From: Phlegmacium glaucopus
Lineage: Eukaryota; Basidiomycota; Agaricomycetes; Agaricales; Cortinariaceae
Length of the DNA: 64,000 nucleotides
Direction: 5' to 3'
Assembly (NCBI GenBank): GCA_015039465.1
Contig: MU130477.1
Span: 844,910 to 908,909, forward strand
In this document: positions 42,481 to 54,504 of the stretch, piece by piece
Layout of the letters: every line of letters begins with the position of its first letter
Numbering within the stretch: the stretch's first letter is position 1
The notes under the pieces: model-generated
Told to the model about the DNA's origin: nothing
What the model saw: only the letters and a program-made list of their open reading frames with translations
Databases searched by the model: none
Made by a program: the position numbers and the translations under genes

Positions 42481-42597
42481 TTTCATACATAGGTAACTTG
42501 CACCCCAGGGCGACCTCTTGACCTGAGCACCCTGAGCTGCCTGGGGCACCCCAGGACATTTCAGGACAGCCTAGGGCACAAGTCATTTTTCCTGATG

Positions 42598-43500
42598 GAG
42601 AGCCATCTTCACAAAGGAAGAGGGCTGAGCACATGCCGTGGATGATATCTTGAGCACAAACAAATTGTTTCAGAAGAGAGACAGGGCTCGCGATTTCTTG
42701 AGTAGAGAAGAGAATGTCGGTCCCACGAAAGAAGGGATTGGTTTTGTGATATGGAAGGTGATAACCAGCATAACCTGGCGAGAATTTGAGAGAGGATCAC
42801 TTAATAATTTTGTGCCAGTCAATGTCTCTTTTGGTTTTAAGGATGAGTTCGCCGGAGCGGTGGCATGCGTAGAAACAGCAAGACATAATTGTGGCGAATA
42901 GGAGATCGTTGTACTTTCCAGAGAAATTGGCAGCATCAACAAAGGAGGAAAGATGGTTGATGTGAATGGGTTGTTTACGATGAACTGGGTCTGCACATAC
43001 CTTCTTCGAACCTCGAATAGTGGCCTGAACAAGAGGGTTGTTTCTGTTAATATCAAAATCGGGATAAAGACTGAGGAGGAAATGGTGAGCACCAGTGGGA
43101 TACTTCGGACCCGAAGCGATTTTGAGAGAAGTGAAGGCGATGTAACGCGAAAGGGTTTGAGGAGTAGGATCAGGGGAAATATGATGAATTTGGCAAAAAT
43201 GAAGATAATCACGCGCACCAGTCGAATATCCACTGATAGTGGATTTTTTGAGAGAGTGCGTTTGCAGGTGCAGAACCCAAGCATCAAGGTCTTTGAGCTC
43301 CAGTGATGGACGAGCTGACCAAGAGGTTGGCTCACCCAGAGCAGCTAAAAGCACTCCCTCCATCGCACCAGCAGGAGCTCTCGTGGAGGAGAGAATAGGC
43401 AGACACTTTTGGAAGGAAATCGACGATAAAATTCGTCGACCATGAGTCTTGATAAGAGATCGGCTTGTATATTCTCTTTGCCAGCAATGTGGCGTATGCA
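42598..43500 (-). pseudogene. DIRS-order tyrosine recombinase, N-terminal part
   Basis: Encodes the core-binding domain and the first catalytic box of a retroelement tyrosine recombinase, which would integrate a circular cDNA without an integrase. Readable blocks: LKDLDAWVLHLQTHSLKKST, ISGYSTGARDYLHFCQIHHI, PQTLSRYIAFTSLKIASGPK and GAHHFLLSLYPDFDIN. They are followed by the Arg box CCFYACHRSGELILKTKRD (about 42870-42820). After one frame change it continues with YHLPYHKTNPFFRGTDILF and CSALFLCEDGS, where element E starts. The rest of the domain is at 39925-40133. The order RT, RNase H, recombinase on one strand defines the DIRS-type layout. Confidence 0.87.
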
Positions 43501-43893
43501 AAGATCTATTCCTGTCTCGAGGAGGATGCCAGCAAGAGCTAGGAGGACTGAATTGTGAAGGGATTCAGCTGCTTGGAGAGAGCTATAGGCTGCCACTGAA
43601 TTGAAACTATCAGTCCATAAAAGGACTTTTCGTGGGGGAGAAGGGAAGATTGCAATATGGTGTATGGCAGAGAGGATGGCGACGAGTTCAAGGAAGAAAA
43701 TGTCTATTTTCACTTTAGCATTCATCGGCGCCATAGCATACATGAAACCATGACCCACATATACAAATGATAGCCTGAGACAAAGGCTGGCATCCGTCCA
43801 CATCTCAGAATTGGCTTCACTATCGTTCCAACAAGTGGCATCAACGAAATGGACACCAATCGCCTTTGGAATGATTCCGATGATAGGACCCAT
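43345..43893 (-). pseudogene. DIRS-order RNase H
   Basis: Follows the reverse transcriptase in the same element. Readable motifs: SEMWTDASLCLRLSFVYVG (first Asp), FFLELVAILSAIHHI (Glu), VLLWTDSFNSVAAYS (second Asp) and the C-terminal GKENIQADLLSRL. It overlaps the start of the recombinase frame. The upstream link to RT is broken by an insertion at about 43894-44750. Confidence 0.85.
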
Positions 43894-44750
43894 ATAGCCT
43901 CTAGGTTCGTAAACTGGTTATTTTTGTGATTTAACAACTTCGCAGTATACGCGGATGCCTCGCGGGTACCAACTTCACTCGCACTCTCATTCGGGGTTGA
44001 CGCACATCCTTCGCACATCACACAACATGATATAGGCCTCGCATAACCTTCGTACATCACTTCTACGACCTTTGTAACTATCCAACGCACCCTCATTCCT
44101 CTTCGCATTTCATCCTTCGACATATCTTCAACTCTCTCTATCAATACTGGACTTAGCCATTTCTTTCCTTCGCAACCACACCTTCACACAGCTTCTCTTT
44201 AATCTCGCGGTCTTTCACGGCTCGCATACACATCCCTTTCACTGGTTTGATCATGGTCCGTGTTGTTTTTAACTTACTTTCTTTTAACTTTCCATATATA
44301 TTATTATTTTATCATCTCCTTCGAAACAGGAGGTCATACAACTGACCTCCTTACTCATCACTTCTATTGTTATTCTATCCCCTATTTCTTTGTTACCAAA
44401 CTACTGGGCCCATGTGACTTCACATTAGCTCAATTTTTACATTACTGTTTCGCATATCCGCACCTGGCTAGCTTGTTACTCTTGTATTAAGTACCTGTAG
44501 CAAGTAGGAGGGAAGGTGAATAAGAGACGGCCAGAGTTTTGATCCCATAAACTTTGCAGCAACGTTCTAAAGTCAATAGTCTCATCCTTTAAGTTACTTT
44601 GCATACTGCGTTATCGTTCGCGGACTTCACTATCTTCGCGGTCTACTCGTCCAGCGTATTTCAATACCGCGAACTTCCCTTTAATTCTATCGAGGAAATC
44701 TACATTAACCCCTCCGAACTACGTTACTACTTGCGGTCTGATCCCACCGC
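43894..44750. mobile_element. About 0.86-kb insertion between DIRS RT and RNase H, unidentified
   Basis: The DIRS frame is continuous up to about 44750 (WVFNVLPLGHP, KIAGKNTMNVGISLNADV on the minus strand) and resumes at 43893 with GIIPKAIGVHFVDAT. The block between is unrelated, rich in TTCG/CGCG, and has no recognised protein. Its termini are near TATAGCCTCTAGGTTCG on the left and CTTGCGGTCTGATC on the right. Length and composition fit a solo LTR, but no TG...CA ends or target duplication could be fixed. Confidence 0.5.
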
Positions 44751-45899
44751 TAGTACATCACCGACCAGCCACTCAAAATTTTGTACAACATCCGCATTGA
44801 GAGAGATGCCCACATTCATGGTATTCTTGCCTGCAATTTTATGGTAGAATTTGGAGAGGGCTGGATGACCAAGGGGAAGGACATTGAAGACCCAATTTAG
44901 ATATCCACCTACTCGAAGCCAGTCTCATAGGGGTGGCCTGCGACCTGGTGTGGCAAGGAAGGCACAAACTGCCTTAATAATGTCAGCTATTGCTTCATCG
45001 GCAAGGGTTAGAGTCCCATTGTTGATGTCAACATAAAAACCGATGATCTTTAATTCCATACCAAACTCTTGTTTCTTATCCCTCCATGGACATCCGATTT
45101 TGTCCCATAGCATAAGGAGCCGAGCTTGAGGATGAGGTCGTGAGACTCCCTTGTAAAGGACCAAATCTGAAGCCCGAGCCCATGAGAAGAAGTCGTCCAT
45201 GAAGTCATGGAGGTCTTTAATGTCAAGCTTTTTGATCCCAATCCAACACATGAGACCCGAGACTGAACACCAACAGTGGCTGTGGGGAGAAGCTCGGTTT
45301 CCGAAGACTAGGCAGTGAACAAGGCGCCAGACACCCTCAACGTCAATGACTTGCCTAAGTTGGTAGATTGGATGGGCAGGAAGGTTCAGAAAGGTGGATG
45401 ATACATCAGATTTCCATATAACAAGAGGTTCCCTGGGAAATGCTCGTTTGGCATTATAGATTACTTGACCAAATGTTCGCATATCATCATAGCGAACCTT
45501 GGCTTAGGATTGCGGGATACAGTCATTGAGACCCGAAGCAGTGTGGTCAGTAACAACTTGAGCCTTACCCTTCTGCCAGATGACAAAAATTGGCGAGATT
45601 TTCATTCCCGGAAGAAGAGTGTTGGATCTTAGAGGTTCAGACCATCGACGAGCCTCGATCTCGTCATCACGGAAGGAACGAATAGCTTCCATGTCGGCTT
45701 GCTCAGATGCATAGTTTTGGATAGTGTTGTCGTGGTTGTCTTCCCAGTTACCTTCATCAAAAGGCCAGAAACCATAGCGTAAGCTGTTCATGACAGATTT
45801 GACAAAGAGCTGATTGGGATGATCATAGAGCATTGCTTCGAAACCATCAACATTAAAAGGTGTTTCAACGCGTATATAATCACGCAGAGTATGCAACAT
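44750..45899 (-). pseudogene. DIRS-order reverse transcriptase
   Basis: N-terminal block (45899-45504): LHTLRDYIRVETPFNVDGFE, PNQLFVKSVMNSLRYGFWPF and ISPIFVIWQKGKAQVVTDHT. It ends at a stop after CIPQS. It resumes at 45482 with MRTFGQVIYNAKRAFPREPL, WKSDVSSTFLNLPAHPIYQ, LVFGNRASPHSHCW and the polymerase box HDFMDDFFSW (a YxDD variant). The tail reads GGYLNWVFNVLPLGHPALSK. This order and these blocks match RTs of tyrosine-recombinase retrotransposons. Inactive through the stop and the downstream insertion. Confidence 0.87.
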
Positions 45900-46004
45900 G
45901 GATTGAATGTCAGGATCATCAAGGAGGTGAAGAGGAGGAGAAGCAAGAGGATGAGCCGTCTCAGTGGCTAAGGCCGAAGGGGAAAGAAGCGGGGACGATG
46001 AGGA

Positions 46005-47441
46005 TTAATCCCAGATGAATCCTCTCTTGTAACGCGGAACTTCTGATATGAACTCATCAGCTTTCCACTTCAGCTGACGAGTACCAGTGGATCGAGCTTC
46101 CTGGGCTTTACGCCCGGCCGCCTCGAGTTGATGCTGCTCTCTGGTGCTGACGTCGTCGGTTGAGGGCTGCTTGACACTTGCCTTTGTCTTTGGCTCAATG
46201 AGATCCACCACATTCACTGCACTTGTTGTGCCGACGGCCAAAACGGCACGAATCGCCCTCACAACTGCCAAGATTCCAGTTTTGGCATACTGTGTCAGAA
46301 CGCTTACGCGGCCCTTCATAAGTAACAATAGCTCGTTTCTTGCTTGGGGAGGAAGATGGTACCGACCCAACATGAGATGAGCTAAGAAGTTGGGAGAGTA
46401 AAGGGAATGGAAGGGTGTCCTTGCAACTGTCAAGACAGTAAGGCTGGCGAGCGTAACGCTCACAAGAGTTGTGATCATATTTAATAGCAGGGAAAGGCGA
46501 CGAGGTAGCTTGGAACATATTAACGATAAGATCCCGATAGGAAGAGAGCTCAGCCTTTTGGTGAGGGTAGAAAAGCAGCACGGCATCAACCCAAGCGTCA
46601 TATAAACGCATCCATTCTGCTTCGGTAATGATAGAATGCTTCAAAGAGATGGAATTCCTCTCAAGTAAAGTAAACTTCTCATTGAGGTCCTTTGCCTTGT
46701 TGTTGGGATTGTAGCCTGGATCAAGAGTGACATAGAACTTCTCAAAATCAACATACTTGTCGAGAATGATGAGTTTCCAAATCGAATTTGCAATGGGCTC
46801 ACAAATCCTTCATCCCTGTGCCTAATGATGAGGTTCTCAAAAGGCTTTTGGTTAGTGTATGCGATCTTGCATTTCTGCATCTCGTTAAGATGAGGATTCT
46901 CGAATACGAAGTCATCGTCATCTGCAAGGTGGGGTGCCACTGCGAGAACTGATTTCAAGAGGGAAGATGGAGGTGAGACCTCCTGGCTGAAGAGCTCAAA
47001 CATTCTATCGAGAGCGTTCAGTGATAAATCGGACGGTACAGCATGAGACACTGAATCAGATTCAAGCTTGGCTCGAAGTGAAGCCCAAGCAGCTTCTTCA
47101 ACAGCCCTATCCCGGTCCTCTTGGCTCTGCGGAATGCCTTTGGCTTCAGGGGATAGATTGTGGGGTGGAGAATTCCGTTTCCTGGCTTTGGATCGTTGAA
47201 TTTCAACCCGTTGTTTGAATTCATCAATATAATCAATAGCTTCAATGGCCTTGAGCCCGAGATCTTTGAGGGAGTCAGCAAGGACCGCTGCTGAAAGATC
47301 TCTTTCGACAGCATCTTCCACCAATCTCTCGCATGCAGTCGTTCTGGCATCAATTGATGGGTTGGATGTGAGAGGAGTTGCATCCGATCTAGCAGTTTCA
47401 GATCCAGAGGCACTTTGGGATTGAGCATTATGGATACTCAT
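46005..47441 (-). pseudogene. DIRS-order gag-like protein with zinc fingers
   Basis: Starts at an ATG at 47441. The N-terminal half (SIHNAQSQSASGSETARSD...) is polar and helical with a coiled-coil-like EFKQRVEIQRSKARKR. A middle region contains SLNALDRMFELFSQEVSPPS and FENPHLNEMQKCKIAYTN. A frameshift near 46800 moves reading to the frame with LKHSIITEAEWMRLYDAWVD and AELSSYRDLIVNMFQATSSP. A Cys/His cluster follows (CQNWNLGSCEGDSCRFGRRH, CSECGGSH), a CCCH-type knuckle plus a second short one. A second shift leads to the C-terminal KWKADEFISEVPRYKRGF frame. Located directly upstream of the RT, as expected for gag. Confidence 0.75.
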
Positions 47442-47888
47442 GAGGGAAGATATGGACGATGGCGAGGTATGAGCCAGATACGAAGGAAAAGATGGATTAG
47501 GTAGGCGAGAGACTTAAACAGCTAATAGATAAAATAACGAGGCTACTCTGCAATACTGAGGTCAGAAAGAGTGCTGAGAGTGCGAGCGATGATATGCTCA
47601 CCTGCGCTGTGACCGTAGAGAGGTGAGACAGCAGCGCCCGGTTCACTGGCTCCCAACCTTCATGTCTCAGCACAGCCTCAGCCAAACAATGGCACCGCGC
47701 CGAGATGGCCTCGAGTCAGTCGATAATGCGCGAGAGGCAGCGAGGGGAAAATCTACGAAAATCACCCCTGAGCGATGGCTGCCAGAATGTAGCTGACATG
47801 CAAGGTGCTGCCAGTTTGAAAAGGGCGCACGTGATGGCGCAGAGGCCTCCGAAAAGCCTCCTTACCCTCAGAACCCGCCTTTACATCA

Positions 47889-49560
47889 AACATTCATGCC
47901 GCACGGCCATCATGGCATTGCATTGAATGGATATAGCATATATAAGACATGACTGAAACTTATAACTTAGTAAATACCATAATGTCGGTGAAGAATGATA
48001 TCGAGCACTTGCCTCCCAGACAAGCACCACATCCATGATCTCCAGGAGTCCATCCTCCTGTGTTATTCATGATCACAGACCATAATCGCATCCCCATCTT
48101 TATATGTCGCAGGCCACAGGCGTTGAGGCCCTGAGCCATTGGTGAGGCGGGAAAGCGCAAGGAAGAAAAACAAGATTCTGTGGATCGCATTTTTTAAGCA
48201 GGAAGTAATGAGCTCATCAAATGCAGGTACTCACCACAGGACCGTCCTCATGGAGTCAAATCCCAGTCTTCATAGCAGCATTGCCCACCGAGGTCCGGGC
48301 TCTGAAAGTAGACACAACTGCACACTATCACTCTTAGGCACAGACGGCACACAAGACTTCCGGGTCTGCCTCGCGTTGCATCGGCCGACGGGTTGAGGGA
48401 CGAGAGATGGCTGCACCTGCTACTAGGTACCCGCTACTGGGGAAGGGTGCAAATGTGCACAGAACAAGATGAGACGAGACGATTGGAAAAATTGCGGGTG
48501 GATTGAGGACTTTCGGACGCAGCAGGGAGGTGAGATAGGGAGATGCAGAAAGGGATGAGGATGACAAGAGTGTTGCGGATGACAATCCTTTGTCCTGGTA
48601 AGGTAACAAAAATGTGGGCACATTCTCATTTTGATTATTCCCATCACCCAAATTCGGAAGGCGTGCGTGACATGCTGATTATCTTTGATCATGGGCTTCA
48701 TGTTCCCTCGTCAATTTAATGCCTCAAAGGTCCAATCCGCGTCGAAGGCAGCTCATTATAGCTGCTGCGTATGTAGTAAACCTTGTTTGGATTGCTGCTA
48801 ACCTCTATACCTCCCCTTTATACTGGAAACAAGCATATCACACATCAAAACTGACCGGGGAGGAACAAATTAATCAATGAATTGCTTTTACATTGGCTCC
48901 ATGTATATCTCATTCTAAAATTCAATTTCCTCAATGAATGTTGCTGGGACAGACTTCTTCTCGCTCACATCGAATGTAGGCATTGAGCCTGCTAAAATAA
49001 CTGAATTCATGAACATGAGGATAACGAAGGACTGCTCCAGTTTGATCTCCTCGCTTCCGAGCCATCTGGAATGCCTTGTTCGTTGACTGAAATGAACCTG
49101 ATGCTGATGCTGAAGGAAAGAGCTATAATCTTGTGGTGTCGATTCAATATATGAACTGCGCACATGCTGTGACCTGTCTATTGGCACTTGTTACAAGTCC
49201 CCTTTAGGGGCTTGTTCTTATAAGCGGATGCAGCTTTCAAAGGTAATGCAAGACTTGCCGGTAACTTCCATGTTGATGGTGATGGCCTTGTTCGCCGCGT
49301 GAAAACAATTTACTCATCTGTCAATCCCTGGCGTCTTTAAGAAACTCAACACTCACAAAGACGCTATAAAAACACCAGTATGATTTAATTTGAAGGGACT
49401 CGTATATGCCACGCGGAGCGATGGCCCTCATCCACAAGTCCTATTGTGATCACTGGCGAAGCATTTGAAGAAGGGTCATCTCACAGAGACTTTTTTCCTA
49501 TGTTCAACATTGACCAGGAAAAAAGAGACTAGGAAACCTGTGTGTATTGATTCTATCCTA
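47889..49560. repeat. Right arm of the long inverted repeat (mate at 4060-5325)
   Basis: Reverse complement of the left arm, about 1.67 kb because it keeps about 250 bases lost from the left copy (about 49190-49440). Sequence ends at GGATAGAATCAATACACAC on the complementary strand (49560). No recognised protein. 47450-47888 contains nothing identifiable, and 49561-50090 holds only low-complexity A/G-rich stretches. Confidence 0.8.
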
Positions 49561-50089
49561 CACTTTATGATTTTTTTTATCTTTGTCTTTGCACATTGAA
49601 GCTCTTAATGAGTTCCTTGCGAGTCGATACATACATACCCCGGTCGACTTTGCCATAGTGAACCTTGTGGAATGACCTGCAGCATGAGTTCAATGATGAA
49701 TGATAAATGAAACTATCGGAACGAACCAATTATGCTTTTATGAGTTAAACGAGTCTAGAAAAAAAAAAAGGGAACGAAAATGTGCCTTGACTGACTTCTC
49801 TAGAATTAAAAAAAAGGAAAAAATTAGACTTTGTGTCTGCCAGCTAAGTTCGAGAGCCTCAATTCAAAAGAGAGACCTACACTTCTACAATTTTTCAATT
49901 CAACACCTTTCTCATCCCTAAATTTTCCACAATTAGTAGTACAACGTGTTGCTAACTTGCTTCGCGAGTGTTTGGTATGTATTTTGACAAGGCCACGGCC
50001 TTCAGGGCCACAATGTGGTAGAAAATCAAAGACTATTAATTTGTTGGTACTGTGCCTCAGGAAAACGGCTGGTCTGTCTTTACGTGTCT

Positions 50090-50240
50090 TTTGAGTCTTT
50101 GTGAAGACACAAAGACACCAAAGATGCAAAGACGTGACATCTTTGAAAAGTAAGGTACATCTCTCTCAGAGATGGCTCACATCTTTGAGAGACAGTCAAC
50201 GTCTCTCAAAGATATGGCCCCATCTTTCCCAAGATCTGCT
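50090..50240. repeat. Palindrome-rich block built on CAAAGATG / CATCTTTG
   Basis: Repeated and inverted units: AAGACACAAAGACACCAAAG, GACATCTTTG, CATCTCTCTCAGAGATGGC, CATCTTTGAGAGACAGTC and CGTCTCTCAAAGATATGG. The last two are inverted copies of each other around CAGTCAACG. The organisation resembles a subterminal repeat array; no element ends were found. Confidence 0.6.
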
Positions 50241-50649
50241 TTGGTGTCTTTTCCATCGTCTTTGTGGATCCTTTTGGCTCCTGATTCCTTCTGAATTCCT
50301 TTTAAATGTAGTAGACATTGTTCTCTATTCTCCCGGTATCAGCTATCATGTATACACAAACATGATATAAAGTATTTAATCATCTGAGAGTAATATATAT
50401 TCGTGGGTTTCCACCTCATCATAAGCATCTGAGCTTGCCCGTGATGAAATTGACTTGCTTCGTTTCCTCTTCTTTCCCTGCTCTAAGATTTTGCGAACGT
50501 CATTGAAGATCTTGACCCAGTAATCCATTGTGAGAGCCTTGAGGGTGGGGAGGTATTGCGAAGTGGTGTTGACGTGGACAGCCTTCATTTTCCCATTGCC
50601 ATCAGCCTCGCGCCTGATTCCGTTGATACACTGTCAGTATGCTAGGTGC

Positions 50650-51690
50650 TGTACTAACTGAGATGTGATGCGGCTCGGGGCTTCGGTGGCCTAAACACTG
50701 AGTCAAGTATATGCAGAAAGGTTCCAACTAAGGTAGGGCGACGAGATATGAGACGAGCGAAACGAGGAGCAATGTAATGACGAAAGGGCTACGAAGGAAC
50801 GAAGTGGTGACGCAGTGATGAAGGGGAGACGCAGTGACGAAGGGGCGACGCAGTGACGAAGGGGCGACGCAGTGACGAAGGGGCGACGCAGTGACGAAGT
50901 GACGAAGTATAGTCGCTGTATGGGCGACTCGCAGTAAAACGCAATGAAACGAAGGCAAATGACGAGAGAGACGATGACAAGACTTAATTCTATACTCTGG
51001 GGAGAGAGGTGAATACTTTCTTATTGTCCCTTGTAACTAAATTACAGGGTGTTTTTATAGTAGGTAGGGGAGATCACATGGCTAAGTTGCACATGGGTAG
51101 TTATAAAACAAATCAAAATGATGAAACAGGAGTCCAAGAAGGACTAGGCAAAATGGGGAGACAAAACATCAGGGATAGTGGGTGATAAATGAAAGAGGAC
51201 CGGTCGTCGCTCCGAGGACCGGCAGGAGACATGTGGTATAGAGAAGCGATCAACGAGCGATGGCAAATGTATCAAAAATAAAGAAAACAAAGTGTTTGAG
51301 GTAACCAAAGAGAGATAAAAGAATATAAATGATCAGCGACCCAAAATGCCCAATGGTGTTACGGAACTTCTCGATCTGGTGATTGTCGCTGGATAGGAGC
51401 GACTGGTAGGGTAGCCACGACGATTTGACACCGAACGATCCGGTGTAGCGTAAGGGGACATCGGTCTGGGCAGTGGACATGCCTACGACTCTTAGACGAG
51501 TGAGCATTACCAAATATGGAAAAAGCATGACTATACACGTGACCGCTGGTGAAAGGGAGCGAAAAGGAGGCAGAACACCTAATGTCGTCCGGGTACTGCC
51601 GGAAAAGGGGGCGATCGTACGAGCGAAATATAGCCAAGGCATTTAGGAAGCTTCTGGGACAGTAGAGGCGACGACCGAATGGCCAGAGAC
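50650..51690 (-). mobile_element. Probable solo LTR within the orphan gene
   Basis: About 1 kb of sequence unrelated to the gene separates its last exons. On the minus strand it contains CTATAAAAACACCC (TATA-like, about 51060) followed by CTGTAATTTAGTTACAAGGG and a CT-rich start-like region, an LTR-like layout. A minisatellite sits at its 3' side. Termini and target duplication are not resolved. Confidence 0.45.
50811..50905. repeat. 18-bp minisatellite
   Basis: About five tandem copies of GACGCAGTGACGAAGGGG with little variation. Overlapping open frames in both directions are repeat products. Confidence 0.9.
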
Positions 51691-54504
51691 TTATCTATGC
51701 AATAAAACCGCAAATAGTCGGTGTAAGAGGCGACGTAGAGCGACGTCGCTGCCAAAAATGCGAAAAACGAAGGCAGGGAACCAGCATGTTCATCACCGTC
51801 ACCATAGATATCTGCAGAAAAAAAACCTTTCGGACTAGCATCTTTGATATATTTTCCAGTCCATGAGCCGAAAGTGTGATAAACCTATCATCACAATCAG
51901 CAAGATCCACAGCCACTGCCAGCCTGAGTCACTTACTGCCTGTAAAGCCAGGATTAACGCACCCGATGGCAACTCAGATTTGTCAAGTGTTTCGGGGTTA
52001 GGGACATCGTCAAAGTCAGCAAAGTGTCCATGTGCGAGTGTGTACATTATAAGCGGGTGTTGGAAATGTCCCTGCAATAGATGGGTCATAGCAGCAAGAG
52101 GCATTAGTTTGAGCTAAGAAAATGCTTAATGACTTACCCGTTTCTTTGGGGTCCCAGTTTCCTCATCAAGCTCGTATTCATGCCAATGGAATGGTGCTGT
52201 TGGTGGATCCCCAGAAACTGTAGTAAAAAGCTCAATGTACTGAGCTACACTCGCTTCAAGAGTCATTGCATTGTTCTCGAAGTTTTCTTCATTTTCTTGG
52301 ATATATGACCTAACAGCTGTGGCAGCCGTCGTTCCAAACCCGTTTTGCCAGCTATTGAGACGGTAGGAAATCTATTGGGGATTTTGAAGGAGAGATCAGA
52401 CTTTGCAAGCAAATAAACCAGAACGTTTGAGCCCTACCAGTCCACACCAAACATCATCTCGCTGGACAACATGAAGGTTCTCTCCAAAGGCCTTGTCGAT
52501 GAGTGACTGTACATGAACGACAGAGAGTTCAGACCATGGCACCATTGTTCCTGCCATGGCCTTTGCAAGCGGCACAACGACTTGGGTGAAAGTTTTTTGG
52601 ACAACTTGTCGTTCGGGTCCTGGAAGATGGTTGAGGTTCCATTTGTTAGCTCCTCCACGAAGCGCTTTCTTGGTAACTGGACCTGGCGCTGACGTTGCGG
52701 CTGATATTTTTATCATTGCAGGCTATATTGTATATTCACGTCAGATCAACATAAGAATTGTAAGACTTGAACGACACACAAGGGCTTTCTTTTTGCTTGA
52801 TTTCCCACTGGCAGATATAACAGCTGCAATACATTCAAGATCATCCTCCTCTGAATCGCCCACCATCCCACCATATCGCACCATGGAGTTGTCGTTGTCT
52901 ACAGGACTGGCCATCTCATTGCGAGCATTTGACAATGTTTTATAAGCGCTGTCCCAGCCTGGTTGTTCTTTGCTTTCTTTGTAGGTTTCCCAGATTTTTT
53001 GCTGCTAGTATGACACAGATCATTATCAACCAGAATCAGTAAATTGCGTTGACAAGAGACTTACAGATTACTAGTACTAGTGGCCTTGCGCTTGCTATCT
53101 GAAGTGGCATGTTTGCCTGGAGTGTCAGTACTGTGACTAGTGTTAGTGCTTCTTGCAACATTGATATCGTGCCGATTCGGTTTGTTCTTTCCTTTCCAAG
53201 ATACCTTGTTCCTCTTTGGTGCCCCATCTTCTTCGTCTCTGTCTTCTGCAGCCTCACTCTCACTGGGCTCGCTCTGGGAAACTTTGTATGCTGGAGGTCT
53301 ATATTCATCTTGGCTTCCCTCAGAGCCAGAGTCATTATATGGCTCTCGTGCGCTGTTCTTATCGATCACTATGGTTTCTATGTCATCAATAATAGTAAGC
53401 TGTTTGCAAATATCCCAACAATCACCTTGTGGTTCCAATACCTCTGCAGATTTGGCTGATGCATAAATGTTTGGCTGAAACGGAGCCACCATTGAACAGT
53501 TCGAGGTACGTCGCTCACTCTCTTCTCTGCGGAGCTCCTCTTCGATCTGAGCCACCTTCTTAATATTATTTTTCTGTTGCTCTCTAGTTGTCTCCTTTTC
53601 AAGGGCCTCCTTCTCTCGGATCTCCTTCATTTCCTGTGGCGAGCATCATTTGGCCTTCTGGTCAGGTACACCTGGATGGGGATTTTTTGCCCGAGGACCC
53701 ATTACTATGGATTGAAAATTTGTGATGGGAGTGGATTTGCCACCTCCACGTTGAGAGGAGGCCATGTTGAGCGGGGTTGGATGGGTGGGTGGGTTGAACC
53801 GTTCAAATAGTGAGCATTCTTATCAATTGGTTTGTTTGTCCATTTTTTCCATTCTTCGGTCAACAATGATTGTTCATATCAGTATGTTTTCGTCCGGCTC
53901 AACTCAAAGCCCACTCCTATTATTGCTCCCTTATCTTACCAATGCCTCACGTTATCAAGGTTCGCAATATACCTTGCTCATTCTGTCAATGTTCCTTCAC
54001 CAACCGTGCTGGGCTCACAAACCATGAGAGGACTCATCGCTTGCCTCCAAAGAGGGTGCGAGAACAATCCCCAGCTATCATACCACCTGATGAGCCACCT
54101 GACAAGCCACATTTTGGGAATGGATATGAGCCAGTTGATGGCAACGCTCAGCCCACTGTTCGCTCAACTTCATCAATCAAAATCCACCCCTTAATCAATG
54201 GTAAGTCTGAATAATTTCAGATTATATCTCAAATTTAACCAGCCATTTCAGGGCTTCCTTGTGACGCTGAAGGGAACTTTCTAGCAAATGGCACACCACC
54301 ACCATGGGATCACCCTGCACCAGACGACTTCTCCCCATTTGAGAATCAAGGTGCATTCAAACTTGCCGATCTACTTTTTCGCAAGGAGCAAATGTCAGCA
54401 GGGAATATCAATGAATTGTTAGAGATTTGGGCATCCACCTTGCCCGCTGACCAAGACCCGCCATTCATCAATAAACAAGACCTGTACAACACAATTGATG
54501 CTAT

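Larger units (their letters stand above)
40134..42594. mobile_element. Non-autonomous element E (about 2.46 kb) splitting the recombinase gene
   Basis: Left CAGGAAAAATGATTTTGGCC and right complement CAGGAAAAATGACTTGTGCC are inverted repeats, continuing with GCCCTAGG on both sides. The bases CAT precede the left end and ATG follows the right end, so the inverted repeat extends by three bases into the flanks. Subterminal arrays of CAGGACAYCC and CCTCAGG units lie at 40190-40255 and 42370-42570. No clear target duplication was found. A 1.53-kb foldback element is nested inside. No coding capacity. Confidence 0.75.
50376..53640 (-). pseudogene. Basidiomycete orphan gene divergent from Plavaka, interrupted by an insertion
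   Basis: Exons on the minus strand: 53630-53061 (KEIREKEALEKETTREQQKN coiled coil, acidic/Ser-rich middle, then a basic KRNKVSWKGKNKPNR patch); about 52716-52396 (GGANKWNLNHLPGPERQ, FTQVVVPLAKAMAGTMVPWS, VHVQSLIDKAFGENLHVV); a segment with YIQENEENFENNAMTLEASV and PTAPFHWHEYELDEETGTPK; and 52104-51930 (GHFQHPLIMYTLAHGHFADF). After an intron, LSAHGLENISKM is in a shifted frame. The C-terminal exon 50588-50376 reads VHVNTTSQYLPTLKALTMDY. The blocks match a widespread basidiomycete hypothetical family. It points away from the Plavaka gene and may be a second gene of that element. Confidence 0.6.

Noticed and set aside
50811..50905. Possible CRISPR array with 18-bp repeats
   Set aside because: The units are directly adjacent without spacers; it is a minisatellite.
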